Below are positions 1-10,989 of a stretch of 64,000 nt of DNA, in pieces. Each line of letters opens with the position of its first letter. Position 1 is the stretch's first letter. This DNA comes from Exophiala sp. HKRS030 (lineage: Eukaryota; Ascomycota; Eurotiomycetes; Chaetothyriales; Herpotrichiellaceae). The notes under the pieces are model-generated. The model was not told where the DNA came from and did no database searches. It saw only the letters and a list, made by a program, of their open reading frames with translations. Made by a program: the position numbers and the translations under genes. The DNA is taken from NCBI GenBank assembly GCA_023897205.1, contig JAHWDD010000005.1:4278001-4342000 (forward strand), in the 5' to 3' direction.

Positions 1-1498
1 TCCTTGGTTGAGTGTGTTTTCTTACAAGATGTCTGTTAGGGACATTGACCTTTGTTCAGAGAAAAGGCGACGAGTACTTCGGGTTCATGCGAGGCATGAT
101 GTAACTCACGTGACTCCAACGTCTTCCACGTGACCGTGTCCCACTGTAAGCCTTACTGGCAGACCCTCCACGACCCCCAATCCTCCAACCCCCCAGGCTC
201 TAGTTAGTTAGTTAGTTAGAACCTGCGACACACACCCTCTCCCCTTTGCTAATCAACCGGCCTCCTGTCTTGGCCTGACTTGGATCTGGAACACCGTCAG
301 CCTCACCATGACTCTGCCTCTCCCTCGCTCTCTCTCTCCATAGCGCACACCGTGACTGCACATATTATTGTAAAGTTCTGATCGACCTGTCCAACGTTCC
401 TTGATCCCTAAGGGTGGAGGGGAAGTCCTCCAAGCTATGACGTCGACGAGTCCAGCGGAGCCCGAGAAAAAAAAAGGCCACCCAGCAACCACCCTCCAGG
501 TCTCAGAGTCTCTTGCTGAGCGAGCCAACTGGGTGGTTTCTAAACGCTCCCCTCCCCCGGGCCCCCCCCCCTTGTGCAAAACAGTCTTTTTCTTCCATGC
601 GGTCCTTGAGCGAATTTGACGGTTATCCCTTCCCCAGGGCCACCCGGGCCAACCAGGGCCACCTACAGTAGACGATCCTCCGCTCCATATGGCCAACGCG
701 TAAGCAAGGACGGTTGGTTGTTTCTACCCTTTTTGGAAGAAGAGACTCTTCTATTTGATGCCGTTGATTGACGCTGACTGGGTTGATTGCTTTGAATAAG
801 CGCTGGGAAGGGGTGGGGGATCTCATCTCCCTTATCCACGTGACTGCAGATCATGTGCACTTGATTTTATGTTCCTAATGCAGAAGGTGTGGTACAATTT
901 GAGATCCCACCACAATTAATCCAAGCATACAAGGTATGTACCTAGGGTATATCACTGGATCCAACGTTTGGAAAATCTCTCTTCAACCTGTCTTTGCTCC
1001 ATCAAACTATTCAAGAGTACTCCGTACATACATCAACTGACCCAGATAGGGTTAGAGTGAGCGTTTCGGCACCCTGAATTATGAAGGCGAGGGCAGAGCT
1101 AAGCTTCGGGCGTGCCCCTTGGCCGCGCACGTGAAACCCAATCCAGACACCATCTGCTTCACCTTCGAAACAAGCAACTTGGCCCGCCCATCAACGTCGC
1201 CATGTACCGAGTATGTGATAATAAGGTCAAGATCCAAGACTTCTCCACGAAAGCCGTTCCCTTTTTCTTACCAGCCCATCTCCTCAAAAGTGTTTCCACT
1301 GACCCTTCACCTTTGTGTGCCTTTTTTCTTTTCCCACCTTCCATTCCTTTAGCACCGCTGGCCGGCCCATTCATTACGTTCATTTGTGAGCCCAGACTCT
1401 TCTTCTGTTCATACAAGCAATTCAACTTTTCAAGCCTGTCTCGACATATATACTTGCAACTTGCCAACAAAGACAAAAAAACAATATCAATCGTCAAC
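1..1498. other. Intergenic region with four CACGTG E-boxes
   Basis: I see no convincing gene here; the open frames on either strand are low-complexity and lack gene-like codon use. CACGTG palindromes lie at 107-112, 127-132, 837-842 and 1128-1133, the first inside TCACGTGA. They could serve bHLH factors acting on the secreted-peptide gene that starts at 1499. A CT-rich stretch and a TATATA box near 1446 immediately precede that gene. A C run near 560-570 is a likely slippage spot. Confidence 0.5.
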
Positions 1499-2196
1499 AT
1501 GCTCGTCCAAACAGCCAGTATTGCCATGCTCATGGCAGTTGCATTGCCAGCCGTGTCTGCCAAAGCAAGCCCACAACATGGCAGCGTGCAACCTGATTTT
1601 GGTTTCTGTGTGCCAACCATCAAGTTCGAGGGAGGACTCGGAGGTCGACCCAAGAATGAATTCACTTTCCTTCCTGTCGATCCCGTTGTTGCCCAGGACC
1701 AACAGGAGGCTTTGAACCCAAGTAAGCACACCAGATCCTGGATATACTCTCACACAGTGCACTAATAGATTCCTCTACAGACATCATCACCAACAGAATC
1801 TGTGACCAACTCGTCAATGTGTGTGAAGCCAACGACGCTGCCGTTGCCCTTTGCAATGATGCACAAGCCCAGATCGAAGCTCTCGGTACTCGTGACCAGT
1901 CCACAGCCGACACGTGGAATGATCTCATCAGCGGCGGTGCCCAAGTCCCGAGTGAACTCAAGAAGCGTTCTGAGAAGCGACCGGCCAAGCGCCAAATCCA
2001 ATTCATCCCTTGCTCTGCCGATGCTTGGCTCGACAACTGTACCGGATGGCCGCGAAAGCGAGATGAGCCAGTCGAACAAGTCGCCGAAGTCGTCAAGAGA
2101 TCGGAGCCTGTCGTCAACGAGAATGTCAAGCGACAAGTGCCTTTCGTGCCCTGCTCCGCTGAAGCGTGGATTGACACCTGTACCGGATGGCCATGA
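1499..2196 (+). CDS. Secreted precursor protein with two C-terminal Kex2-type peptide repeats
   Basis: Exons are 1499-1721 and 1781-2196; the GTAAGC donor, ACTAAT branch and CTACAG acceptor are all visible, giving 212 residues. Residues 1-20 form a typical signal peptide ending VSA. A Cys-containing conserved-looking domain follows (motifs GGLGGRP, NEFTFLPVDP, NIITNRICDQL, LGTRDQSTADTWN). The tail is rich in dibasic sites (KKR, EKR, AKR, RKR, and VKR twice) and carries two 20-residue units at 1993-2052 and 2134-2193. Each unit starts with Gln directly after KR, shares F-x-PCSA-x-AW-x-D-x-CTGWP, and has two Cys eight apart. The second unit ends at the stop codon. The architecture matches precursors cut by the Golgi Kex2 protease, such as alpha-type mating pheromones or dikaritin-type RiPPs, but I do not recognise the peptide as either. 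Upstream in-frame codons from 1112 belong to the untranslated leader. Confidence 0.85.
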
Positions 2197-2780
2197 AATA
2201 TTAGGCCCTCTTCATGGAGCTTTTTGTTTTTTCTCGCTTTGGGAAATGCTTTGCCGAAATGATTACGCAAAGCGTTTGATTTAAGGGTGCGTGTGACGGG
2301 ACACGTAGGTCCTTCCAGCCTCTCGACTCGCTGGTTGCTTTCAACCCCCTCTTGGTTCGGTATGCAAGAGAGGTTTGTAAGGGTTTGTTGTTACGGAGCA
2401 GATGTCACTCGCCTCTGCTCCTTGGTATCCATAGAAATATTTGCAATCAATAGTACTGGCGATAAATGCGATGAAAATGGGATGTTAGGAAATAGGCCTG
2501 AACACGAGGATTCTCGGGATTGAAAAATCTCGTATGTACTGCCGCCTTCATTGGAGATGGGTGTTAGGTCCTTTGGAAGGCGCTGCAAGAAACTTGAAAA
2601 ATTGTATATCTTGACATGCTTCGTGCGTCACAATCTGATTCAACCCGTAGTGCCATACACTTTTCCTGGCTTTGCAGCCCTTTCAACCTGGTGATATCTA
2701 TGCTTTGAACGCTTGCGGGAAAAAACAATAGGATCAACATTAACAGTGAACGAACGTGTTTCCATAATGGCCTTGGTCCA

Positions 2781-4504
2781 TCATAGGGCGGATTTGGCGC
2801 GTATCGTAAGCGGAAACTGTGTAGCCGGCGACCACGCGCGTAGGGCTTCCCACACCTGCTGACAACCGGCTCCTTGGCGATACTTGAACGGAAGAAAAGA
2901 CTCTGCTTCCTTTTGGACGTCTTCCCACTCGCCCAGGGTCCCAGGCTGTCGCAGTCCGCGAATGAAGCCGAAATACCAGTGCAGCAGTGGCGTGTCGCGC
3001 GCCGTAAAAGCGCCCACGACCGCACTCCATGTGAGGAACGAGGTGTATTCACCAGTAGAGGTAGATGCGTGGCTCAGCCTGTCGCATTTGTCGAGCGCAA
3101 GCATGAGCGCCTTGGACAGGCAAGCGTGAAATGGCCGCGGCGATGAGTGAGGCTCGATTGACTCGCCCATGTATGCGATGACGGCCAGGCGGCAGGCTGA
3201 GTAGAGTGCGTCTTCGGATTGTGCGGCGGTTGAGAGCACGTCGTGCTGCAGGCCCCGTCGCGTCGCGAGCAGGAAGTGAAAGTCGATCCCGCTGCCGGGT
3301 CCGCATTGTAGCATCAAGTCGTACGCTTCGAGGAGGCTTCGGATCTTCTGGATCGGCTTTAACAGAGATGGTCCGCCACTCAGGGTTTTTAGAAAACTAA
3401 AGCCTTTGGCCGACGCTTCGGATCTCGCTGGTGGTATCATGGTTGTTCGCGCACACAGAGACTGCATCATCACGTCTGTTCTGGTCATGAGTGGGAATTC
3501 CGGGGTTCTGAGTGTGTCCAAGGACGTTTGTATGTCGATCCTGGTCAAACAATATCAGTATGAGTAGATGAAAAGATGGAACTAGGCACATACACAGCAA
3601 CCATTTCTCGAAAGTCGTAAATGCCAATCGTTTTAAGACCACCTTTGTGCTTGACCAATCGCATTAGAGCCTCGATATGTGTTGGATTCCAAATCTGGCT
3701 GGAATAGAAATCGTTATCACGATAGAGAGCAGCTCTCGATATTGGTTCGGAATATTTTGGACTACTAGACGTGTGGATGCCGAGTATAGCCATGGACATC
3801 AGCATGGCATCTGAGATGTTGCCATTGGAAGCCTCAATAGCCCGTCGAAGACTCTGCACGGCACTATGCTGAGAACGGACATGGACCATTTGAATGGCGG
3901 AATCGCTTGAGCCGAAGAAGATCTGGTAACAAGCCCCAGCGTATGTGATGGCTTGTAGTAGATACGGCGCTTCAACTGCATAGCTCATGGTCCTCTTCTT
4001 CCAGAACTCGATCGTCTCGGGCTTGCTGCTTGACGCAAACGCTGGCCATTGGTTGTTGATTGCTAAGAGACCCTGGGTGTTAAGACACTAGCTTCTGATG
4101 TGCTTGTGGCCGAGGCGAATTGGCACGGGGGTTGACTTACCGAACTGAACCAAAGCAAGAGCACTATTTGGGAAGCCACGGACGCACAATGCGTCAAAGG
4201 GATCAGCTCGACCAGAATTGGGACCTGCTAAGGGCTGGAGCGGGAGCTCATTGGGAGTTGGTATTGAGGATTCTCGGTCATCATGGTCATCAGAGGATGT
4301 GCCTGCAGACGGGTGCTTGCGTAGCGGCTTGGAAAGGATACGGAGAGGCTCATAGCTACGGCGTTCCTTGCGCCGTTGGTGATGAACAAGCGCAGCGTGT
4401 CGATGCCGTTGGAAGATCTGATCCTTGTTGTCTCTTGCACTTTTGTTCTTGGCTCCAGGCACCCAAATGAGGAAAGTGGACGGTGCTTCTGTTTCAGTGG
4501 TCAT
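2781..4504 (-). CDS. Fungal-specific transcription factor (DUF3468/Fungal_trans_2 type)
   Basis: Three exons (4504-4141, 4062-3594, 3540-2781) give 530 residues; donors GTAAGT and GTATGT and acceptors TTAG and CCAG restore one frame. The N-terminus (TFLIWVPGAKNKS followed by a basic stretch RRKERRS) is typical of Fungal_trans_2 proteins that begin with a short hydrophobic 'F-x-x-x-x-P' segment rather than a complete Zn2Cys6 cluster. The helical regulatory domain follows (WPAF, EFWKKRTMSYAVEAPYLLQA, AMLMSMAILGIH, HIEALMRLVKHKGGL). No zinc cluster is visible. The gene is divergent from the MFS carrier at 5680, so it is a plausible local regulator of that carrier and perhaps of the nearby FDC1/PAD1 pair; this is inference. 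Confidence 0.8.
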
Positions 4505-5679
4505 GGCACAAAAGTACTTGCCGCCACCATCCGTCGATCTTCGCTAACAAGGCAAGTCACCAACTATAATATCTGCGTGACCTGCGTCACTGAAAAGGTC
4601 TTTTCGTGTTCACAGAGTTACAAGCTTTTTCAGAAAACACTTGTTTACATGCCGTCCTCGGATATTTGAAGTCGGTGGTCGATGAGTGCGGTAGAGACTT
4701 TTGGCCTTTGAGCACGGGTGCCTTGACCTCGTATTCAAGCAACTCCATCGAGGGCCAGCCTGCCAGGTCCCCGCAGCGGATGTCCGACCACTGAACTGAG
4801 CTGAACTGCCCGAGCGCCAGAGGCTCGAGACTATGGACTTGCAGAACTCTAACCCGACCCAATTTGTCCTTAGTTGCTGCTGAGGCTTTCTTTGACAAAA
4901 TCGATTGGTGTCACAACTTGGAGTGCTTGCTTCACCCTCTTTTCCAATAGCTGCTCTACCCATTTCTGCCAATCAGCCTTATCAAGCTATCACTGTTGGC
5001 CGCTCGGGCCTCTCTGGGTAGTGGGCGCAATTCGGTCCCGAAGGAAGGGTTCCGACGGACAGTGCCTCTCGCTGGTAGGGACCGGTTAACCTCGTGATGC
5101 CATGCTTGTCCTGCACAGATTCACAACCACTGTTCACGAGTGCTCTAGATCAATGGAAAATAGTACCGAGCTCGAAATCCCCACCACGATTCTGCACCCC
5201 GAATGATGTGCTAAGAAGCAACAATTCTACTGCCTAGATGTTCGGTTGGCAGTACAGTGTCAACCTTTTTACGAGGACCGATAGATGATTGAGGTCATCG
5301 AATACACGTTGTCCACTTTCAACTTTCAGTACAACACATTGAGGACGACCGGAGGACACATGTCGTTCCTCCTAAAGGACCGTCCCGGCAAATCGAAGCG
5401 GAGAGGCTGGAGAGATGGTCCAGATCTTTCAAGATCGCAACCTCACGATTCGAGAAGGACTAGCTCGGGTCCAACTGAACCAACAGTCGGTGTCTGACTA
5501 AGTGCATGAATGCCTTTGTCCCATTCAATGCACATAGCGCCTTGGCAGCACATAAAAAACACCACATGGCATGCACCGTTGAAACGATTCCCTCAGCCCG
5601 AAGACTATGTGGCTCAATTACCTCATCAGATATAACACTCAGCAGATGCCCTCGAGAATCTAGGTTCGATCATGCAACC
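4505..5679. other. Divergent promoter region between transcription factor and MFS carrier
   Basis: This is about 1.2 kb without a supported gene. Open frames on both strands around 4590-4970 overlap one another and show no conserved motif. The segment presumably holds the promoters and 5' leaders of the flanking divergent genes. I see no repeats. Confidence 0.4.
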
Positions 5680-7298
5680 ATGGACTCCAAGCTGGGTGGT
5701 CATCGACATCACACCTCCGAAGTACACGACCTGAGCCATGAGCCTGCGGCGGAGAGAAGACTGTTGAGGAAACTTGATCTTCACCTCGTTCCTATTTTGT
5801 CTCTGCTTCTATTATGCGCTTTTCTAGACCGGTGGGTGCGCACACTGGCACTACTTCGCTCATAGTATTGACTGGTTTACAGGATAAACATTGGCAATGC
5901 TCGCCTCCAGGGCTTGGAAGCGGATCTCAGCATGACTGGATCAGATTACAATATCGCCTTATTCGCGTTCTTCCCTCTCTACATCATTCTAGAAGTTCCC
6001 TCGAATATGTTACTTAAAAGACTACGTCCTTCGGCGTTTATCTGTTCGTTAATGGCCTGCTGGGGAGTCGTCACAATTGGTCAAGGCGTGACCCGCTCCT
6101 TCGCCGGCCTTGTGGTTTGCCGAGTACTGCTTGGTGCTCTCGAAGCTGGATTTTTTCCGGGTTGCATCTACTTGCTCAGTATGTATTATAAGAGACACGA
6201 GCTTCAGTGGCGCTTCAATCTATTCTTCACCGCCAGTACTCTTGCAGGAGCAGTAAGTGGCTTTTTGGCTTATGCGATAGCACACATGTCCGGCTTGGGT
6301 GGTTATGGCGGCTGGCGCTGGATCTTTATCATCGAAGGCATCGCGACCGTAGTAATCGCTTTCAGCGCTTTCTGGTTCGTTCCTGATTGGCCTGAGACGG
6401 CTAAATTCCTCACGGCAGAAGATCGAGCACTGCTTGAAAGTCGCCTTGCGCATGACCAACAAGACACGGCGATGAACCATTGGAATAGGAAAGCAGCAAG
6501 AAGAGTCTGTGGAGATATCAAAATCTATCTCGGGTATGCCACCAGACGTGTCTTCTCATTTCGGAGATCGGATTAGGGCTAATCTCAGCCTTATAGGATT
6601 TTCATGTACATCGGAATTGTTACCACGACATACAGCACTTCTTTCTTCGTTCCAACCATCTTGAGGCAATTAGGATGGACGGCCCTTCGAGCACAAGTCA
6701 TGTCCATCCCAGTCTATGTTGCTGCAGTCGTCTGCAGCTTGACAGTAGCCTGGGCAAGCGATAAACTTCGACACCGTTTTGGATTTCTCCTCCTGGGCGG
6801 CTGCACAGCCACTGTGGGTTACATCATCCTTCTGAACATGTTCAGCGTGCATGTCGCAGTACGCTATTTCGCTGTCTACACACTCGTTGCAGGCGGTACG
6901 ATCACGCAAACCATCTCCATCGTCTGGGTCAACAATACAATGGCCGGTCACTACAAGCGCGGCGTATCTTCTGCGATGATGGTTGGATTTGGAAATCTCG
7001 GTGGAATTATTGCAAGGTTGGTCTACTTACCCTTGTATCGGCACGCTAAAGGTCATTTTGTTAACGAAATGGTAGTAACATTTACCTGCCTTCCGAGGCA
7101 CCACGATATCATGTTGGCTATGGAGTAGGGATCGGTCTACTCTGGATGTGCATGTTGTCCGCCGTAGCTCTCTTCTTGTATCTTCGGCGAGAGAACAGGG
7201 TACGAGATCAAGGGAGACGAGACTACAGACTGAACCTGCCCGATGACGAGAAAAAGAATCTGGGTGATGATTACCCGACTTTTAGATTCACTTATTGA
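5680..7298 (+). CDS. MFS transporter, allantoate permease/ACS (Dal5-like) family
   Basis: Four exons (5680-5831, 5883-6533, 6597-7016, 7076-7298) give 481 residues with all junctions in frame. The protein starts with a hydrophilic tail and then RRLLRKLDLHLVPIL, the hallmark entry of this subfamily. Next come FLDRINIGNARLQGLEADL, GSDYNIALFAFFPLYI, EVPSNMLLKRLRPS, GWRWIFIIEG and FVPDWPETAKFLT, all standard Dal5/Tna1/Vht1-type signatures. Twelve membrane segments are expected. Substrates of the family are organic anions such as allantoate, nicotinate, pantothenate or aromatic acids; the exact substrate cannot be read here. Because the gene lies beside a transcription factor and an FDC1/PAD1 pair, uptake of an aromatic acid is a reasonable but unproven idea. 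Confidence 0.9.
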
Positions 7299-8193
7299 AG
7301 GAATGGCTTTTCATTCCATGTAGGTATTATTTACTACTTGTATATCAACCCTACATCTAGAGCACGCCGCCTTAGTTTTGTCATCCTGGGAGTCTCCGAG
7401 TGATCAAGGCTAGATTGATCAAGAATTGATGATAGGGGGCTGATAACGGTATGGAAGATTGCCATTTCACCAATGCGGGCTCTTTGAACTAATCAGCCAT
7501 TGAGGTGCGGGTCTTGACCTCCCCGGGAGTGTGCACAACACGTACGAAAACCCAGTCGGGGGTAATCGTCGATGAATGACTAGTGCTATCGGTTCATGAA
7601 AGAGATTGATACTGGCAGTCAAGGTATCACTGGACTTTGAGTGGCACTTCCAGTCAAGGACTCGCGCCTTCTGGCTCTACCACACCCTTCAAAGCTCCAG
7701 ACACAACCACGACCTTTGAAGCGGTTGATTCGCATGATTTCGAGAATACAGATGTCAAGCAACTCATGTGCAGCTCTCGAGGTCCTACACCGTTCATCCC
7801 TATCTTTTCATATCGCGAGCACGCCGAAAACTCGGGGGCGTGAGTAGCCCTGGCATAAAACCCCTGACTTGGGCGGGAATGGACGCTTTACATCATTGCT
7901 GCCACAAGGCCAGAGCGGACCTTCCATTCTCCAAATTAAGCACATCGATGAAGATGTTGGACTTAATTATTCCTCCAGAGAGACCAACGCACTAAGGGAG
8001 CTTACTTATTTCTCTAAAACTCCAGCCTAGATATCAGCATCAATACGATGTCACATTTTTTCATCCTGGTGATGCTGCAAAACCATATCGCACGTCCCAG
8101 AAAATCCCATGAAAGTCAGGCATTTGCAGCTACCCCGGACCACAACCATTGTTCGTCCGCGTCTAAGGAAGAACATGCCTATTGTTATCTTGG
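7299..8193. other. Convergent intergenic region
   Basis: This lies between the 3' ends of the MFS carrier and FDC1. Frames of about 60-75 codons exist on the plus strand but overlap one another and carry no recognisable motif. I see no gene, repeat or RNA. Confidence 0.4.
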
Positions 8194-9801
8194 CTAGTCG
8201 AGTCCGAACTCCGCCCAACGAGAAAGCACTCTCTCTTTGACGGATTCGGGATACCCATTCTCGAAATCACATGTGACCCAACCCTGTTCGCCTTTGTATT
8301 CGCTTGGAAGCAGACAATTGCTCACCACTTTCCCGCCAGTCAGCTTGGTACTGGTTCCATGTGACATATATGGCACAAGCGGATATGCAGGTACGTCCTC
8401 AAAATAGAACTCGTCAATGCGAGGACGACAACGAGTTGCATACGCCCAGGTAACGTCGGTGAAATTGAAAGGATCGATGTCGTCTCCGACGATCAGCAGC
8501 TTGTGGATTTGCATGCCGCATTTGTGGCGAAATACCAGGTTACCGATGCTGTTGCAAAACTCGTTTGCGCTTGTATTCAACTTAGCAAGATCAGATCGTG
8601 ATACCTGCACGACACCCCAAATGACTTGAGATTCGTAGGGAGTGAAGACATTTCGCACAGGGAAGTTGTGATCGAGGAGGAGCTGTTTGATCTCAGCCGC
8701 TGCGAGAGTACCGATCATGGTATGTGTCTCATCCGGCCCTGTTGCGCGACCTGGCACACAGACAGGCAGGATGGCATCATGTCGGTGTGTGATGGCACGA
8801 ACACGATACAGAGGCTGTTGAGATGTCTCGTCTAGAAAACTGTACCCATGCATTTCACCAAAGGGCCCTTCGGGACCGCGATTCTGTAAAGATATCGTGC
8901 CTTCGATCACGATTTCAGAGTTTGCGGGAACATACATGTCGTTGGTTTCGCACTTTACCAGCTGCAGAGGGGCTCCACACAAGGCACCAACATAATCGGC
9001 CTCGCTGACGCCTTGAGGAAGGGGCATGCTCGCTGCCATTACCGCAATCGGTGGCGCTCCGAGGGCGATGGCGAAAGGGATATCCTGTGTACCCTGCTTC
9101 TGCCAGGCCTCGAAGATGCGGGCAATGTGCTGGGGCTTCATGATGAGGCCGCAAAGGTTTTTCTTATCATGCACCATAGCCCGAGCAATGGACCAATTCG
9201 TCCAGCTTCCATCCGGGTGAGGAACTATATTGATCCCAAGAGTCTGGATATAGTTCCCTCCGTCGGCTTTGTTGAGTAGTGGAGAAGGTAGCGCGGTCAG
9301 ATCGATATCAGACTCGACTATCTTCACCTCTTTGCACGACCCCGTCGGTACATGAACTGGTGGAATGGTAGCTTGTCCTTTGGCAGACAGCATTCGATCG
9401 ATTATGTCGCTTAACCCGGCAGTCGATGGCAAAGCAAGGTGACGCGCCAGCCGACGGTATGGGTATTTAGGGTCACTCGAGAGACCGCCAGGGGCACCCA
9501 AGATTCGGAATAACCCATTTTTGGCACCCTTTACGCGGTGGAAAAGCGGCGCTTTGGAGCGCACCTCGTACGCTCGTCGCGTGATGGCAGCGATCTCCAG
9601 ATGAGGATCTGTCTCGACTTTTATATCTGCAAGATCGCCGTCACTGCGAAGTGTTTCAACAAAAGACCTGAACTCGAGATGCGGTGGTAGACGGGATGTG
9701 CTGATTGACCGCCTTCCGGTAAGCCATAGCTCTTTGACAACAACATTCGTGTTTTGTGGCCGAAGCAGCCTACAAGATCTCACCATCTTTGAATAAGCCA
9801 T
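8194..9801 (-). CDS. FDC1: Ferulic/phenylacrylic acid decarboxylase, UbiD family (prenylated-FMN dependent)
   Basis: This intronless gene encodes 535 residues from the ATG at 9801; the open frame extends five codons further only through a TTG. The enzyme removes CO2 from cinnamic, ferulic, coumaric or sorbic acids, using prenylated FMN supplied by PAD1. Residues known from Aspergillus Fdc1 are present. The cofactor site NWSIAR has Asn about 202 and Arg about 207, and PQH lies at about 223-225. The catalytic pair of Glu sits in EGPFGE at about 311 and 316. The leader (MAYSKMVRSCRLL up to RRSISTSR) looks like a mitochondrial presequence. The length is slightly above the roughly 500 of the family because of that leader. 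It is divergently paired with PAD1 over 341 bp, as in other fungi where the two enzymes act together. Confidence 0.96.
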   Translation of the reverse strand: MAYSKMVRSCRLLRPQNTNVVVKELWLTGRRSISTSRLPPHLEFRSFVETLRSDGDLADIKVETDPHLEIAAITRRAYEVRSKAPLFHRVKGAKNGLFRILGAPGGLSSDPKYPYRRLARHLALPSTAGLSDIIDRMLSAKGQATIPPVHVPTGSCKEVKIVESDIDLTALPSPLLNKADGGNYIQTLGINIVPHPDGSWTNWSIARAMVHDKKNLCGLIMKPQHIARIFEAWQKQGTQDIPFAIALGAPPIAVMAASMPLPQGVSEADYVGALCGAPLQLVKCETNDMYVPANSEIVIEGTISLQNRGPEGPFGEMHGYSFLDETSQQPLYRVRAITHRHDAILPVCVPGRATGPDETHTMIGTLAAAEIKQLLLDHNFPVRNVFTPYESQVIWGVVQVSRSDLAKLNTSANEFCNSIGNLVFRHKCGMQIHKLLIVGDDIDPFNFTDVTWAYATRCRPRIDEFYFEDVPAYPLVPYMSHGTSTKLTGGKVVSNCLLPSEYKGEQGWVTCDFENGYPESVKERVLSRWAEFGLD

Positions 9802-10142
9802 GTCCTCCACGATCAAAGAAGTTCGTAAAAGTCCGGCGCGTGAAGTCTGTATTCATGGTTTATGGTGATGCCTTTTTTAGGGATATATTGGCTGAGTAAC
9901 CTTGAGCAATATACATAAGCGACGATCAACGACACCGAACTCAGAGGTGACGGGCGGGGGCTGAACATTTGGCCAGCAGTTGAGTTTCACTCGTAATGAA
10001 AGTTTGCCCATCAATTGCCCGTTATAGGAAATGTAAGTGGGGAAGCCTCGACAAACACAGAGGTACAAGAGTCTAAGTTACAACAAAGTCCTCTCCCGCA
10101 TTCCACAGCTTCGAAGTGGCCTGAAAATTAGTAGACCATACA
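9802..10142. promoter_or_regulatory. Shared divergent promoter of FDC1 and PAD1
   Basis: The two start codons face outward across 341 bp. A single control region can therefore set both the decarboxylase and the enzyme that makes its cofactor. I see no clear palindrome that I can assign to a known regulator. Confidence 0.6.
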
Positions 10143-10931
10143 ATGTTCTCAGGATGTCAACAGCTTAAGACCTTCATCACATCGAAGTTACCACGATGTG
10201 ACCTGCAAGTCGCACGGATACGTGCAAATCAGAGCGATTATCCCACCGCCGCTACTAGTATACCACAATCAACACAATTTCGAAGGATAACCACAGGAGT
10301 TGAACCAAGGAGAAAACGACTTGTTGTGGCCGTTCCAGGCGCAACAGGCTCACCGTTGGCGGTATCTTTGTTGAAACGACTTCGCCAGGCCAATGTTGAA
10401 ACACACCTGATATTATCAACATGGGCAGTGGCCACACTGAAGTATGAATTGGATGCTCCAAAGGATACTGCGTCTTACCTATCCTCACTTGCGTCCCATA
10501 CCTATTCGCCAAAAGACGTGTCCGCGTCTCTTTCCTCAGGCTCCTTCCCAACCGACGGCATGATCATTGTTCCATGCAGCATGAAAACTCTGGCGGCTGT
10601 CCGCATGGGCTACGACAACGATCTCATCACCAGAGCCGCGAGCGTCACTCTCAAGGAGAGACGACGCCTTGTGGTCGTTGCACGGGAAACGCCGCTGAGT
10701 AGCATCCATTTAGAGAACATGCTCAAACTCAGTGATGCTGGAGCTGTCATAATGCCACCCGTAATGGCATTCTATACCCGGCCAAAAGGCATTCTTGACA
10801 TGGTCGATCAGAGCGTGAAAAGAATGTTAGACATGCTTGGGATACAAGAGAACGTCAGCATCGAAGACGAGACAAAGAGACTTGACGTGTGGACCGGGTT
10901 CGACTGGAGTCGCAAGAACCACGATCAATGA
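10143..10931 (+). CDS. PAD1: Flavin prenyltransferase (UbiX/Pad1 family)
   Basis: This intronless gene encodes 262 residues. It joins dimethylallyl phosphate to FMN to give prenylated FMN, the cofactor of the neighbouring FDC1 product. Visible family motifs are VAVPGATGSPLAV (flavin-binding start, about residue 62), IIVPCSMKTLAAVRMGYDNDLITRAASV (about 140) and RRRLVVVARETPLSSIHLENM, followed by GAVIMPPVMAFYTRP. The first roughly 58 residues are a basic, Ser/Thr-containing extension consistent with mitochondrial import, as for yeast Pad1. It stands head to head with FDC1. The 3' side runs into a TA-rich repeat relic. Confidence 0.96.
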   Translation: MFSGCQQLKTFITSKLPRCDLQVARIRANQSDYPTAATSIPQSTQFRRITTGVEPRRKRLVVAVPGATGSPLAVSLLKRLRQANVETHLILSTWAVATLKYELDAPKDTASYLSSLASHTYSPKDVSASLSSGSFPTDGMIIVPCSMKTLAAVRMGYDNDLITRAASVTLKERRRLVVVARETPLSSIHLENMLKLSDAGAVIMPPVMAFYTRPKGILDMVDQSVKRMLDMLGIQENVSIEDETKRLDVWTGFDWSRKNHDQ

Positions 10932-10989
10932 CATGTCGGAAGTTCTAATTATCTTCTTATCACACTCTTGTACGAGGAGATTGGATTAA

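Noticed and set aside
253..696. 147-codon minus-strand frame
   Set aside because: Gly/Trp/Arg-rich sequence reading through repeats and homopolymers; no motif, splice pattern or start context.
1112..1498. Upstream in-frame extension of the peptide gene
   Set aside because: The signal peptide begins at 1499; the extension is leader sequence with no conserved feature.
1993..2196. Calling the twin peptides a known mating pheromone
   Set aside because: The Cys spacing and the CTGWP end do not match the pheromone motifs I know; kept as an open possibility only.
4587..4972. Overlapping frames on both strands
   Set aside because: No family motif, mutually overlapping, and in a divergent promoter.
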